NCBI GenBank assembly: GCA_963829355.1
Contig: CAWHHZ010000001.1
Location: 124,001 to 188,000 of the forward strand
Direction: 5' to 3'
From: CAWHHZ01 sp963829355
GTDB lineage: Bacteria; Acidobacteriota; Thermoanaerobaculia; Gp7-AA8; JAHWKK01
Length of the DNA stretch: 64,000 bases
Below are positions 28,637-37,094 of this stretch, piece after piece (within the stretch, counting starts at the first letter, position 1; each line of letters opens with the position of its first letter). A program made the position numbers and the translations under genes. A model generated the notes under the pieces. The model was not told where the DNA came from. It made no database searches and saw only the letters and a program-made list of their open reading frames with translations.

Positions 28637-31171
28637 ATGCGGCATCTGCTCGTCTTTCCCCTTCTCATTCTGACCGTCGCCGCGTGTCAGAGCACCTCAC
28701 CGGCTCCACGAGCGGCCGCGGATGAAGCGATCACCGCTGAAGTCCCTGTTTCCCCTGAGGAGGAGGCCGTCGTCCTACGGCTCGAAGACAGGCGCGAGCT
28801 CGACCGGAAAACCGCGGAGGCCTGGCTGTCGAACCCCAGTTATCACCAGCGCGCGAGAATGGCACTCGCACTGGGGAGAATCGGTCCGCACACATTCGTC
28901 GATCGCAATGGAGACGGGCGAAAGAATGCCGGGGAGTTGATGGGCGGTGTCGTTCTTCTCTCGGCCGTTACCGATGATCCGAATCCGCAGGTCAGGACCA
29001 ACGCGGCGTTCGCCCTCGGCGAGATCGGCGATCCCGCTGGGATTCCGGCTCTTCTCGCCATGGCCCGGAGTGACGAACACGCCGGAGTTCGTGCCGAAGC
29101 GATCGAAGCGCTCTCGAAAATGGCCGGTGACGTGACGCTGGCGGACTACGCCGCTTTCACGACGGCGAGCGAGCCGGTCGGCGTTCAGCGAACAGCTCTG
29201 CGTTATCTGTTCCGGTTCGAAGGAGACGAGGCCCTCGCGATCGCCAGCTCACAGCTCGACGCCGAGGCTCCGGAGATCCGTCGTGCTGCGGCCTACACGT
29301 TGAGCCGCGCCACCTACCCCGCCGCACGTGAGTCCCTCACGCGCCTGCTCGACGACAGGGACCTTTTGACCCGCTCCTATGCCGTTCGTGCGCTCGACAG
29401 GATCGGAGATTTCGACTCTCTCGCGCCCATGATGGAGTCCGTGCTCGACATTCACCCATGGGTCAGAACGAATGCGCTTCGGGCGATCACATCGATCGCC
29501 CGCGCCCATCCAGCACAATTTGCAGAGTGGATGTCGTACGAGAAGCTGGTACCCGTGCTGACGGCGAGCGATGATCCCGATCCGGGAACCAAAGCCACAG
29601 CGATCGAGACTCTAGCCGTGTTCGCACCTCGGATCGAGGCCGCAAAGGACCGCCTCACCGAAGTTGCCAGCGACGACGAGCCAGCGTTCAGAGAGAGCGC
29701 CGTGAGGGCACTCGCTCGTGCCTTCCCGGAAGAGACTTCCCTGCTCGACGCGCTTCTCGAGACCGACAGCCGCTGGATCAGAACGGCTGTCCTTCAGGAA
29801 ACCGCGGAGTCGGCGGCCGGGCCGGTTCTTCGATCCCGCTACGCGACTGACGAAGATCCGTCCGTGCGCGCGACCGTTGTCGGCACGATTCCCGACGAAG
29901 CCGTCGAGAGCGAGAAGACGCTGATCGTGCGTGCCCTCGATGATCCTGACCCTGTCGTGAGAGCAAGCGCGATCGACAGAGCGGCAAAACTGACGAGCGA
30001 AGATCCCCGGGAGATCGCGCTGGCGCAGGAGCGGCGCGCACGACACGACGAGATCAACGATGCGAGGATCGCGGCGATCTCCATGTTCGGCGAGACCGCC
30101 GGCGAAGAGGCGTTGGAGCTCATGAATGGACTCCTGCTCGACCCGGATCCAATGGTGCGCCAGATCGCAGCCGGGGCGATCGAGGCGGCGGGACGTGAGC
30201 GGCCGCAGTACACACCGCTCGAAACGGGACACGATGAAGAGTGGTACCTCGATGTGGCGTGGTGGGCAAGACAGCCTCACAGTGCCGTGATCGAGACCGT
30301 TCGAGGGCCGATCGAGATTGTCCTCCTCGCGCAGGATGCGCCGATCACAACGCGCAATTTCGCGGAATTGGCGGCAAAAGGCTATTACGACGGCACTTCG
30401 TTCATGCGGGTTGTTCCCAACTTCGTCATCCAGGGTGGAGATCCGCGTAACGACATGACCGGAGGCCCCGGCTATGCGATTCGCGATGAAATCAATTTGC
30501 AGGAGTACACACGTGGTGCGGTCGGGATGGCTCTGTCGGGTCCCGACACCGGAGGTTCGCAGTTCTTCATCACCCATTCGCCACAGCACCATCTCGACGG
30601 CGGTTACACGATTTTCGGCCGTGTGACCGACGGCATGGACGATGTGGTCGATCAGATCCGGCGTGGCGACGGTGTCACAACTATCCGGATTGATGGTGCG
30701 TTGAAGACTGATCAGAGCGCGATCGATAAGAGCGCCCGCAACCCGCTGCCGATCGAGCTCGGTAAGATTACTCGAGAACGGACCCTCGACGAGATTCCCC
30801 TCTACCGGAGCGGCATGCTCGCGTATCAACCGGATGGCTCGGTTACCTCGATGCTTGCACCAATGATCAAGCCGGACGACCACGTGGAGGTCTTCCTCGG
30901 AACCTGGTGCACTGACAGCCAGCTCCAGGTTCCGCACTTCTACAGAATTCTCGACCAGTTGAAAGAGAACGGCGTCGTACTACCCGTCGACTATGTCGCG
31001 GTCGATCGATCAAAACAGCGGCCGGCCGAACTGATCGCTGATCGGCATGTCCAACTCGTCCCCACATTCATCATCTACCGCGGAGAGCAGGAGATCGGCA
31101 GAATCGAGGAGACGCCGCAGTCTCTCCTCGAGGACGATCTGCTGATGATCTTCGCTCGCGCCGCACAATGA
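28637..31171 (+). CDS. Lipoprotein with HEAT repeats, cyclophilin PPIase and thioredoxin-like domains
   Basis: An 844-residue exported fusion. A signal peptide ends in the lipobox VAAC. Residues about 45-520 are HEAT-type helical repeats (for example DPNPQVRTNAAFALGEIGD), with an EF-like loop DRNGDGRKNAGEL near residue 92. Residues about 548-678 are a cyclophilin: FMRVVPNFVIQGGDPRNDMT and GMALSGPDTGGSQFFITHSP, with active-site Arg, Gln and Phe present. Residues about 715-840 resemble thioredoxin with FLGTWCTDSQLQVPHFYRIL, a CxxS-type site with one Cys. GGGAGGA precedes the ATG. Likely a periplasmic folding or scaffold factor; the thioredoxin call is the least certain. Next gene starts one base later. 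Confidence 0.9.
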   Translation: MRHLLVFPLLILTVAACQSTSPAPRAAADEAITAEVPVSPEEEAVVLRLEDRRELDRKTAEAWLSNPSYHQRARMALALGRIGPHTFVDRNGDGRKNAGELMGGVVLLSAVTDDPNPQVRTNAAFALGEIGDPAGIPALLAMARSDEHAGVRAEAIEALSKMAGDVTLADYAAFTTASEPVGVQRTALRYLFRFEGDEALAIASSQLDAEAPEIRRAAAYTLSRATYPAARESLTRLLDDRDLLTRSYAVRALDRIGDFDSLAPMMESVLDIHPWVRTNALRAITSIARAHPAQFAEWMSYEKLVPVLTASDDPDPGTKATAIETLAVFAPRIEAAKDRLTEVASDDEPAFRESAVRALARAFPEETSLLDALLETDSRWIRTAVLQETAESAAGPVLRSRYATDEDPSVRATVVGTIPDEAVESEKTLIVRALDDPDPVVRASAIDRAAKLTSEDPREIALAQERRARHDEINDARIAAISMFGETAGEEALELMNGLLLDPDPMVRQIAAGAIEAAGRERPQYTPLETGHDEEWYLDVAWWARQPHSAVIETVRGPIEIVLLAQDAPITTRNFAELAAKGYYDGTSFMRVVPNFVIQGGDPRNDMTGGPGYAIRDEINLQEYTRGAVGMALSGPDTGGSQFFITHSPQHHLDGGYTIFGRVTDGMDDVVDQIRRGDGVTTIRIDGALKTDQSAIDKSARNPLPIELGKITRERTLDEIPLYRSGMLAYQPDGSVTSMLAPMIKPDDHVEVFLGTWCTDSQLQVPHFYRILDQLKENGVVLPVDYVAVDRSKQRPAELIADRHVQLVPTFIIYRGEQEIGRIEETPQSLLEDDLLMIFARAAQ

Positions 31172-31172
31172 G

Positions 31173-32123
31173 ATGAAGGTCGTCGCCACTGCAAAGCTGC
31201 CTGCGATCGCCGCAGAGATCCTGAGCTCGTACGACTATCGAGAGTACGACTGGACGCCTGTCCACACGGCGGAGAGTCTCGTGGAGCGGATCGGACAATC
31301 CGACGCCGTGATCGCAGTGCTGGGAGATCGGTTCGATGATGAGATCTTCGAACGGTGCTCCTCGCTCCGTATCGTCTCGAACTTCGCCGTCGGGTATGAC
31401 AATGTGGATCTCGATGCCGCGACTCGAAGAGGTGTCTGGGTGACGAATACCCCGGGCGTATTGACCGACGCCACGGCCGATCTCGCCATCACCCTGCTCC
31501 TATCATTGACTCGGTCGATCATTGCCGGTCATCGTGTCATGCAGCAGGATCGCTATCGAGGCTGGCATCCGCTGGACCACCTGGGTGTGGGGATCCAGGG
31601 GAAGACGATCGGTATCGTCGGGATGGGCAGAATTGGTCTTGCGACGGCGCGGCGCGCGCTGGCGTTCGGCATGAACGTGATGTACACGAATCGCTCCGAT
31701 CGTGATGTCGAAGGTCCCTTCCGGCGTGCATCTCTCGAGCAACTGCTTACAGAGAGTGACGTCGTTTCGATCCATTGCCCCCTCGACTCCGGGACAGCCT
31801 CACTGTTCGACGCCGAGCGGATCGCGGCGATGAAACCGGGGGCTTATCTGATCAACACTGCGCGTGGACCAATCGTTGATGAAGCTGCTCTCGTCGCCGC
31901 GCTGGAGTCGGGTCACCTCGCCGGCGCGGGGCTCGATGTATTCGAAAATGAGCCGCATGCGCACCCGGGGCTCCGCAACCGTGAAGATGTCGTTCTTCTG
32001 CCGCACATCGGATCGGCAACCATCGAGACACGCTCGGAAATGGCGCGGCTCGCCGCGGAGAATGTGAATGCGGTCCTCCGCGGGAAGCGGCCTCCGCACC
32101 CGGTGAACGAACCTGCGAAGTAG
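31173..32123 (+). CDS. D-isomer 2-hydroxyacid dehydrogenase (glyoxylate/hydroxypyruvate reductase-like)
   Basis: A 316-residue NAD(P)-dependent enzyme that reduces 2-keto acids. Seen are SNFAVGYDNVDLDAATRRGV, VTNTPGVLTDATADLAITLL, the nucleotide-binding GKTIGIVGMGRIGLATARRA, NTARGPIVDEAALVAALESG with the catalytic Arg, the catalytic Glu in DVFENEPHAHPGL, and LLPHIGSATIETR with the catalytic His. This pattern fits glyoxylate or hydroxypyruvate reductases best. The Asn-Arg-Ser after the second strand of the fold (YTNRSD) suggests NADP preference. It follows the HEAT-cyclophilin gene by one base, so they share a transcript though the functions differ. The broken glycerate kinase at 4095 could have consumed its product. 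Confidence 0.93.
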   Translation: MKVVATAKLPAIAAEILSSYDYREYDWTPVHTAESLVERIGQSDAVIAVLGDRFDDEIFERCSSLRIVSNFAVGYDNVDLDAATRRGVWVTNTPGVLTDATADLAITLLLSLTRSIIAGHRVMQQDRYRGWHPLDHLGVGIQGKTIGIVGMGRIGLATARRALAFGMNVMYTNRSDRDVEGPFRRASLEQLLTESDVVSIHCPLDSGTASLFDAERIAAMKPGAYLINTARGPIVDEAALVAALESGHLAGAGLDVFENEPHAHPGLRNREDVVLLPHIGSATIETRSEMARLAAENVNAVLRGKRPPHPVNEPAK

Positions 32124-32182
32124 TGGCCGTCCAGAGAGCGACCGACACCCATCTTTCGTGCAAGAGATGTTTTCTGTCGCGG

Positions 32183-32276
32183 GTTGGAGCCCCGGAGAAT
32201 GCTTCCGACTGCTGACGACCGGATGGTCCGGCAGCCGGAAGCAACTCCCCTTAGACGGGAAATCCCAACGGCCTTT
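32183..32276. other. Long nested imperfect inverted repeat / candidate structured RNA or terminator
   Basis: From the outside in, these pairs nest: gttgg 32183-32187 with ccaac 32265-32269; cccg 32191-32194 with cggg 32256-32259; gag 32195-32197 with ctc 32245-32247; gcttccg 32201-32207 with cggaagc 32236-32242; gctg 32211-32214 with cagc 32232-32235; ccgga 32219-32223 with tccgg 32227-32231. The result is one long bulged stem followed on the plus strand by ggccTTTT. It sits between convergent genes, so it may simply end transcription, or be a REP-like palindromic element. Confidence 0.6.
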
Positions 32277-32294
32277 TCAGGAGGCATGACTCAG

Positions 32295-33017
32295 TTACGA
32301 AGGAAATTGGCCTTCGAGTGGATCCTCCGCCTTTTTCATGATCTGGCCCTCTGTGACACCCATCGGCGTCGTGTCGGTCTGCCAGTAGGCACGATTTTCC
32401 TCTTCATCGTAGTTGACGTCGGTCACGCTGATGTCGGCTCCCGCAAAGGCGCCTTCCGTGTCGGCCCAAAGCACGATGTCGCCCGGATCGGCCGTACCCT
32501 TCACGACTGCTGAGGCGTCGACGATCGTGATGTCTGCTCCGGCGTTGAGGGAAAAGTTGTTCGCCTGCATGAACTGTTCGACCGCGGCATCGCTCATCAG
32601 AAGCATCGCGATCTGCCCCGCTTCGACTCCTACCTGTGCGCCGATACTCAGCCCTCCGAGGTCATAGAACGCGGGGCCGTGCCACTTTCCGTCGCGTTCG
32701 CGCTTGACGTAAAGAACACCTTCTCCGCCCCTCGCGCCGACGACCGCGGCAGCCTTTCCATAATCCGGAACGAGCAGTACGCCCCTGGCCTGTTGAAGCA
32801 GGCTCATCGATTCCGGATCACTCTTCAACTGGGCGAGGACATTCCCTGCCTCACTCAGCAGATCCGCTGCTTCGTTCGACTGCTCAACCACCTCGGGTGT
32901 TCCCAACGGCTCTTCGACTTCAGCCACCCCAGTATCTGTCTCCACTTCCGGCTCGGCTTCACAGCCGACGAGGAGTGCGACCGCGATTGCCATGATGAAA
33001 ACTAGTATTTTCTTCAT
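32295..33017 (-). CDS. SYLF/Ysc84-domain lipoprotein
   Basis: A 240-residue protein from ATG at 33015-33017, with GGAGG just upstream and no similarity further up the open frame. The signal peptide ends in the lipobox LVGC. An acidic linker leads to the SYLF domain: ARGVLLVPDYGKAAAVVGARG, GEGVLYVKR, WHGPAFYDLGGLSIGAQVGV and the C-terminal ITIVDASAVVKGT. Eukaryotic SYLF proteins bind phosphoinositides; bacterial ones are exported and of unknown function. It is convergent with the dehydrogenase and divergent from the isochorismatase-family gene. The 291-bp upstream gap shows no gene. Confidence 0.9.
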   Translation of the reverse strand: MKKILVFIMAIAVALLVGCEAEPEVETDTGVAEVEEPLGTPEVVEQSNEAADLLSEAGNVLAQLKSDPESMSLLQQARGVLLVPDYGKAAAVVGARGGEGVLYVKRERDGKWHGPAFYDLGGLSIGAQVGVEAGQIAMLLMSDAAVEQFMQANNFSLNAGADITIVDASAVVKGTADPGDIVLWADTEGAFAGADISVTDVNYDEEENRAYWQTDTTPMGVTEGQIMKKAEDPLEGQFPS

Positions 33018-33308
33018 GAATCCTCCTTCCTGTTGCAGTACCGCGGCGCGGCCTCCGACCGCACCGGTTTCAGGGAGATGGCCTGCAACCGCTGATCCAA
33101 TGGTCCCTTTCGGACTCGCGCGCACGATGTCTTGCGGTCTCTCCCTCGGTGTCACGCCAGAGGGCCGCGAAGCGCGATGCCACCCTTGACCACAGAGGGC
33201 TGCCGGGCCGTCACATCCGGTAAACGAGCCTGTCGGATAGACTCTTGACGGACAGCGAGCGCTCATATGACGTCGCTTGCTGCTTCTCTCTATGCAGGAG
33301 GAAACCTC

Positions 33309-33866
33309 ATGACCCGAAGAATCAACCATGATGACGCGATTCTTCTCGTGATCGACATGCAGCGAAAGCTGCTGCCACACATCGATGACCACGAGAGCGT
33401 CGAACAGAATGTGATCCGGCTGATCCACGGAACTCACACCTTGGGCGTACCTGTGATCGTGACGGAGCAGTATCCTCAGGGAATCGGTCGTACCACGGAC
33501 GGGGTGCTCGAAGCTCTGGAGGAAACGAACAGCTCCGAGGCCATTCAGAAGATGACCTTCTCGAGTTGCGGCGCCGATCCGTTCCTTCAGAGGCTCGAGT
33601 CAGGAGGACGCCGGCAGATCATCCTCGCCGGGATCGAAACTCACGTCTGCGTCTATCAGACCGCGATCGATCTTCTCGATCGTGATTTCGGCGTGTGGCT
33701 GGTCGGCGATGCGGTCTCTTCACGAACGCCGCGCAACCGCCAGATCGCGATCGACCGCCTCACTGCCGAAGGAGCGAAGCTGACCTCGACGGAGATGGTG
33801 CTGTTCGAGCTGACGGTCGCATGCGGCACCGACGAGTTCAGGTCCATTTCGAAACTGGTGAAGTGA
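33309..33866 (+). CDS. Isochorismatase-family cysteine hydrolase
   Basis: A 185-residue alpha/beta hydrolase from ATG at 33309, with GGAGG eight bases upstream. Seen are ILLVIDMQRKLLPHI with the catalytic Asp, VIVTEQYPQGIGRT, a Lys in IQKMTFSSC, and GIETHVCVYQTAIDLLDRDF with the catalytic Cys. The cis-peptide signature and the pattern fit the YcaC-like branch, whose natural substrates are mostly unknown. No siderophore genes are nearby, so isochorismate itself is unlikely to be the substrate. Confidence 0.9.
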   Translation: MTRRINHDDAILLVIDMQRKLLPHIDDHESVEQNVIRLIHGTHTLGVPVIVTEQYPQGIGRTTDGVLEALEETNSSEAIQKMTFSSCGADPFLQRLESGGRRQIILAGIETHVCVYQTAIDLLDRDFGVWLVGDAVSSRTPRNRQIAIDRLTAEGAKLTSTEMVLFELTVACGTDEFRSISKLVK

Positions 33867-34181
33867 GGCGGGAGGGCGAGGCGCCTGCCGAGCCGCACAT
33901 CCTCATGGCCTCGTCAGGGATCGTCGTCTCTGCGCCTCGATCGCCGATGTAACAAATAGAAGTCCCGCCTGGGCCTGCGTCACGAGAAGGACCAGAGTGA
34001 GCATGGCCAGAAGGGCCCGACCGCAGAAGGTGCGGAGAGTCATCAATGACTGGTACGCAAGAGGTCGTACATTCGTTGGGGGAAAGAGAGGTTTTCGCGG
34101 AAGTATATAGGGCCGCGTCATTCGAGAAGAGCCGGCGCGGTGGGTGCAGCGCGGCAGGAGCCTGTCGCGGCCGTTAGATCG
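33867..34181. other. Gap with no convincing gene
   Basis: A small minus-strand frame at 33903-34043 would encode a 46-residue peptide with a signal-like hydrophobic stretch (MTLRTFCGRALLAMLTLVLL), but I see no ribosome site or homolog, so it is only a possibility. Otherwise nothing is recognised between the hydrolase and the ribosomal cluster terminator. Confidence 0.4.
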
Positions 34182-34216
34182 AAACAAAAAAAAGCCCGTC
34201 CTTGCGGACGGGCTTT
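34182..34216 (-). terminator. Terminator of the ribosomal cluster (after rplQ)
   Basis: A 10-bp perfect stem (aagcccgtcc 34191-34200 / ggacgggctt 34205-34214) is followed on the minus strand by a run of eight T. It lies 26 bases after the rplQ stop. Confidence 0.93.
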
Positions 34217-34241
34217 TGAACGAATCCGAGATCCGTGTTTA

Positions 34242-34853
34242 CTAGCTTTTCTTCTTCGAAGACTTCTTCGCGCCAGACTTCTTGGCTCCCGACTTCTTCG
34301 CAGGCGCCTTCTTGCTCGAGGATTTCTTGGAAGCGGCCTTTTTTGCTGCCGGCTTCTTCGACGCTGCCTTCTTCGGCTTATCCTCGTCGTCCTGATCGGT
34401 CTCCGGCTCCTTGCCTTCGGACTCCTCGCCCTCGGCTGCTGCCTTCTTCTTCTTCGACTTCTTCTTCGGAGCCGGCTCAGCGGCCTCTCCGCCGAACTGG
34501 AAGTCGACGAACTCGAGGATGGCCATCTCTGCACCATCGCCCTTGCGGGGTCCGAGCTTGATGATTCTCGTGTAGCCACCTGGACGATCCGAGAAGCGGG
34601 GTCCGATGTCTTCGAACAGGCGTTTCAGGAGTCCCTTGTCCGCCATGGAGACTGCGGCACGGCGCCTGTGATGGACCGTGTCCTCCTTACCGAGCGTGAC
34701 CATCTTCTCGACGATCGGCCGGAGCTCCTTCGCCTTGGCGAGCGTCGTGACGATCCGCTCGTTCTGGACCATCGACGCGAGCTGGTTGCGGAAGAGTGCG
34801 GAACGATGCTCGCTCGTCCGGCCGAGCTTACGTTGACGTCTGCGATGCCTCAT
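34242..34853 (-). CDS. rplQ: Large subunit protein bL17 with a long Lys/Ala-rich tail
   Basis: The first about 125 residues are a normal bL17 (MRHRRRQRKLGRTSEHRSAL; FEDIGPRFSDRPGGYTRIIK). Then comes a tail of about 75 residues: a basic block KKKSKKKK, an acidic block with DQDDED, and a run of KKAASKKPAAKK-type repeats ending in KKKS. The tail closely resembles the H1-like protein at 23925. It should lie on the ribosome surface or bind rRNA/DNA; its role is unknown. Last gene of the cluster, followed by the terminator. Confidence 0.96.
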   Translation of the reverse strand: MRHRRRQRKLGRTSEHRSALFRNQLASMVQNERIVTTLAKAKELRPIVEKMVTLGKEDTVHHRRRAAVSMADKGLLKRLFEDIGPRFSDRPGGYTRIIKLGPRKGDGAEMAILEFVDFQFGGEAAEPAPKKKSKKKKAAAEGEESEGKEPETDQDDEDKPKKAASKKPAAKKAASKKSSSKKAPAKKSGAKKSGAKKSSKKKS

Positions 34854-34886
34854 AGTGTCCTCACCAAATCAATCAATTTGCGTTGA

Positions 34887-35882
34887 TCACTCACCGGCCC
34901 GTACGGCAGCTTCACGCCGTTCCGGGTTGCGGAGATTCATGCCGAACTCGAGGCCGTAGCTCTCGAGGACGTCCTTGATCTCGTCGAGTGATTTGCGACC
35001 GAAGTTCTTCGTGGAGAGCATCTCCCTCTCGGAGCGCTGCACGAGGTCGCTGAGTGTACGGATGTTCGCGTTCTTGAGGCAGTTCGCGGAGCGGACCGAA
35101 AGGTCGAGCTCCTCGATCGGCTTCGAGAGGACTTCGCTGAGCTCCGGATCGAGATTCGACTCCTCCTCGACCGTCTCTTCGACCTTCTTCGTTTCGACCG
35201 TCGAGAAGATACCCAGGTGATCGCCGATGAGCCGGGCCGCGAGAGAGAGTGACTCCTCGGGGCTGACGGTTCCATTGGTCCACACCTCGAGGATCAGGCG
35301 GTCGTAATCGGTCGTCTGTCCCACGCGTGCGCCTTCGATATGGAAGTTCACGCGGCGAACGGGCGAGTGCAGCGAGTCGATCGGGATGTATCCGATCGGC
35401 AGATCTGCATCCGCGTTGCGATCCGCGACGATGTAGCCGCGCCCCGCCTTGAGCCTGAGCTCCATCTTGATCGAGCCTTCTTTCGAGAGGGTCGCGATGT
35501 GCGCAGACGGATCGAGAATCTCGATGTCGGCGTCCTGCTCGAAGTCGGCCGCGGTGACTTCACCCGGTCCCTTCTTCTCGAGGAACATCGTCTTGGACTC
35601 GCGGCTGTGCAGCTTGAACGGAATCTGCTTGAGGTTCAGCACGATATCGGTCATGTCCTCGACCACTCCATTGAGTGACGAGAACTCGTGCAGCACACCC
35701 TCCACCTTTACGGCGGTAACAGCTGCTCCCTCGATGGACGAGAGAAGCACGCGGCGGAGCGCATTGCCGATCGTCGTACCGAATCCACGCTCGAACGGCT
35801 GAGCGATGAAGCGGCCGTACGTCGACGTCAGCGTCTCGGTGTCGTACTCCAGTTTTTTAGGTTTCTGAAAATCAGCCCACAT
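34887..35882 (-). CDS. rpoA: RNA polymerase alpha subunit
   Basis: 331 residues. The N-terminal dimerisation domain shows YGRFIAQPFERGFGTTIGNA and LRRVLLSSIEGAAVTAVKVE. The C-terminal domain that contacts UP elements and activators shows LDLSVRSANCLKNANIRTLS and LVQRSEREMLSTKNFGRKSL. It nucleates polymerase assembly. It sits between rpsD and rplQ, the standard alpha-operon position. Confidence 0.98.
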   Translation of the reverse strand: MWADFQKPKKLEYDTETLTSTYGRFIAQPFERGFGTTIGNALRRVLLSSIEGAAVTAVKVEGVLHEFSSLNGVVEDMTDIVLNLKQIPFKLHSRESKTMFLEKKGPGEVTAADFEQDADIEILDPSAHIATLSKEGSIKMELRLKAGRGYIVADRNADADLPIGYIPIDSLHSPVRRVNFHIEGARVGQTTDYDRLILEVWTNGTVSPEESLSLAARLIGDHLGIFSTVETKKVEETVEEESNLDPELSEVLSKPIEELDLSVRSANCLKNANIRTLSDLVQRSEREMLSTKNFGRKSLDEIKDVLESYGLEFGMNLRNPERREAAVRAGE

Positions 35883-35908
35883 AATTCGATCGGCCTCCTC
35901 CGGGTGTG

Positions 35909-36535
35909 TTACTTCGAGTAGAGCTCGACGATCAGCTGCTCCTGGATCGGGAGACGGATGTCCTCACGATTCGGCAGCTCCATCACGGTTCCTTGGAATT
36001 CTTCCGGTTTGAGCTCCAGCCACATCGGAACGCCACGACCGCTCGCGGTCTCGATCGACCGGCGGACCTGCTCGTTCTTCCTGCTCTTTTCCCGGACCTC
36101 TACGACATCGCCCTTCCTCAACTGGTAGGACGGTATGTTGACCTTGCGGCCATTGACGGAAACATGGCCATGCCGGACGAGCTGGCGAGCCTGCGGACGG
36201 GATGACGCGAAGCCGAGAGAGTACGCGACGTTGTCGAGTCTCACTTCGAGCTGGCGCAGGAGGTTCTCACCCGTGACGCCCTTGCGGCGCGCCGCTTCCT
36301 TGAAGTACAGCCGGAACTGTCGCTCGAGGATTCCGTAGATTCTCTTGACCTTCTGCTTTTCGCGCAGCTGCAGACCATATCCGAGAATCTTCGTGCGTCT
36401 CCGACCGTGCTGGCCGGGCGGGTACGCGCGCTTCTCGATCGCGCATTTGTCCTTGAAGCAGCGATCTCCCTTGAGGAAGAGCTTCATCCCTTCGCGTCGG
36501 CAAAGCCGGCAAACGGGACCGGTATAACGTGCCAC
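35909..36535 (-). CDS. rpsD: Small subunit protein uS4
   Basis: 208 residues, starting MARYTGPVCRLCRREGMKLF; the N-terminal Cys pairs (CRLC with a further Cys at CFKDKC) form the zinc site found in many uS4 proteins. The S4 RNA-binding domain shows LEVRLDNVAYSLGFASSRPQ and ARQLVRHGHVSVNG. uS4 starts 30S assembly on 16S rRNA and in other bacteria represses the alpha operon. Two hairpins precede this gene at 36549-36626. Confidence 0.98.
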   Translation of the reverse strand: MARYTGPVCRLCRREGMKLFLKGDRCFKDKCAIEKRAYPPGQHGRRRTKILGYGLQLREKQKVKRIYGILERQFRLYFKEAARRKGVTGENLLRQLEVRLDNVAYSLGFASSRPQARQLVRHGHVSVNGRKVNIPSYQLRKGDVVEVREKSRKNEQVRRSIETASGRGVPMWLELKPEEFQGTVMELPNREDIRLPIQEQLIVELYSK

Positions 36536-36548
36536 TGTGCCTCCTTAT

Positions 36549-36626
36549 GCAGCGTCTCGTACGCTGCGTCGGCGTCGAAGCTACCACGCCTGTTGGTTCA
36601 AACTCGGCACGGTCGGCTGACCGTGC
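36549..36626 (-). promoter_or_regulatory. Two hairpins in the rpsK-rpsD gap
   Basis: Within the 105-base gap ahead of rpsD, gcacggtc-ggct-gaccgtgc (36607-36626) and gcagcgt-ctcgt-acgctgc (36549-36567) each form perfect stems of 8 and 7 pairs, without T-runs. Such a leader could be a uS4 autoregulation site or an RNA processing site; the role is inference. Confidence 0.5.
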
Positions 36627-36640
36627 AAACTATGTGATCT

Positions 36641-37042
36641 TCAGACCCGTCGCCGCTTTGGCGGACGGCAACCGTTGTGAGGAATCGGGGTGACGTCCTT
36701 GATCGTCCTGATGGTCAGGCCGCTCGAGGCCAGGGAGCGGATCGCCGACTCGCGACCACTTCCAGGACCAGTCACCTTGACGTCGAGGGTACGCACTCCA
36801 TGCTCGCGTGCCGCTTCCGCAGCGTTCTGCGCCGCAACCTGCGCCGCGAAGGGAGTCCCCTTCCTCGATCCCTTGAATCCGATTCGTCCCGCACTCGACC
36901 ACGAAAGAACATTTCCTGTCGGATCGGTGATCGCAACGATCGTGTTGTTGAACGTCGCGTTGATACTCGCTACGCCGTGCGGGATGTTCTTCTTCTCTTT
37001 TCGCTTCGTTCCCGCTTTGCGGGTAACTTTCGCTTTCGCCAT
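36641..37042 (-). CDS. rpsK: Small subunit protein uS11
   Basis: 133 residues: basic N-terminus, then GVASINATFNNTIVAITDPT, GRIGFKGSRKGTPFAAQVAA and the C-terminal TPIPHNGCRPPKRRRV. uS11 lines the platform near the mRNA exit path. It lies 52 bases after rpsM and is followed by the hairpin-bearing gap before rpsD. Confidence 0.98.
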   Translation of the reverse strand: MAKAKVTRKAGTKRKEKKNIPHGVASINATFNNTIVAITDPTGNVLSWSSAGRIGFKGSRKGTPFAAQVAAQNAAEAAREHGVRTLDVKVTGPGSGRESAIRSLASSGLTIRTIKDVTPIPHNGCRPPKRRRV

Positions 37043-37094
37043 ACCTTCAGTTCCTCAACGACGGTTTGCCGGAGCTGCTGCTCCGATTCTTCGA

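Noticed and set aside
29612..30937. Minus-strand open frame of 441 codons opposite the HEAT-cyclophilin gene
   Set aside because: The plus strand shows clear domains; the minus product has none.
32286..32513. Small plus-strand gene starting at ATG 32286 after GGAGG
   Set aside because: Good ribosome site, but it runs antisense through the SYLF gene and its product has no recognisable features.
33903..34187. Minus-strand 94-codon frame before the ribosomal cluster terminator
   Set aside because: Only an internal signal-like stretch gives any coding hint; kept as a remark in the gap entry.
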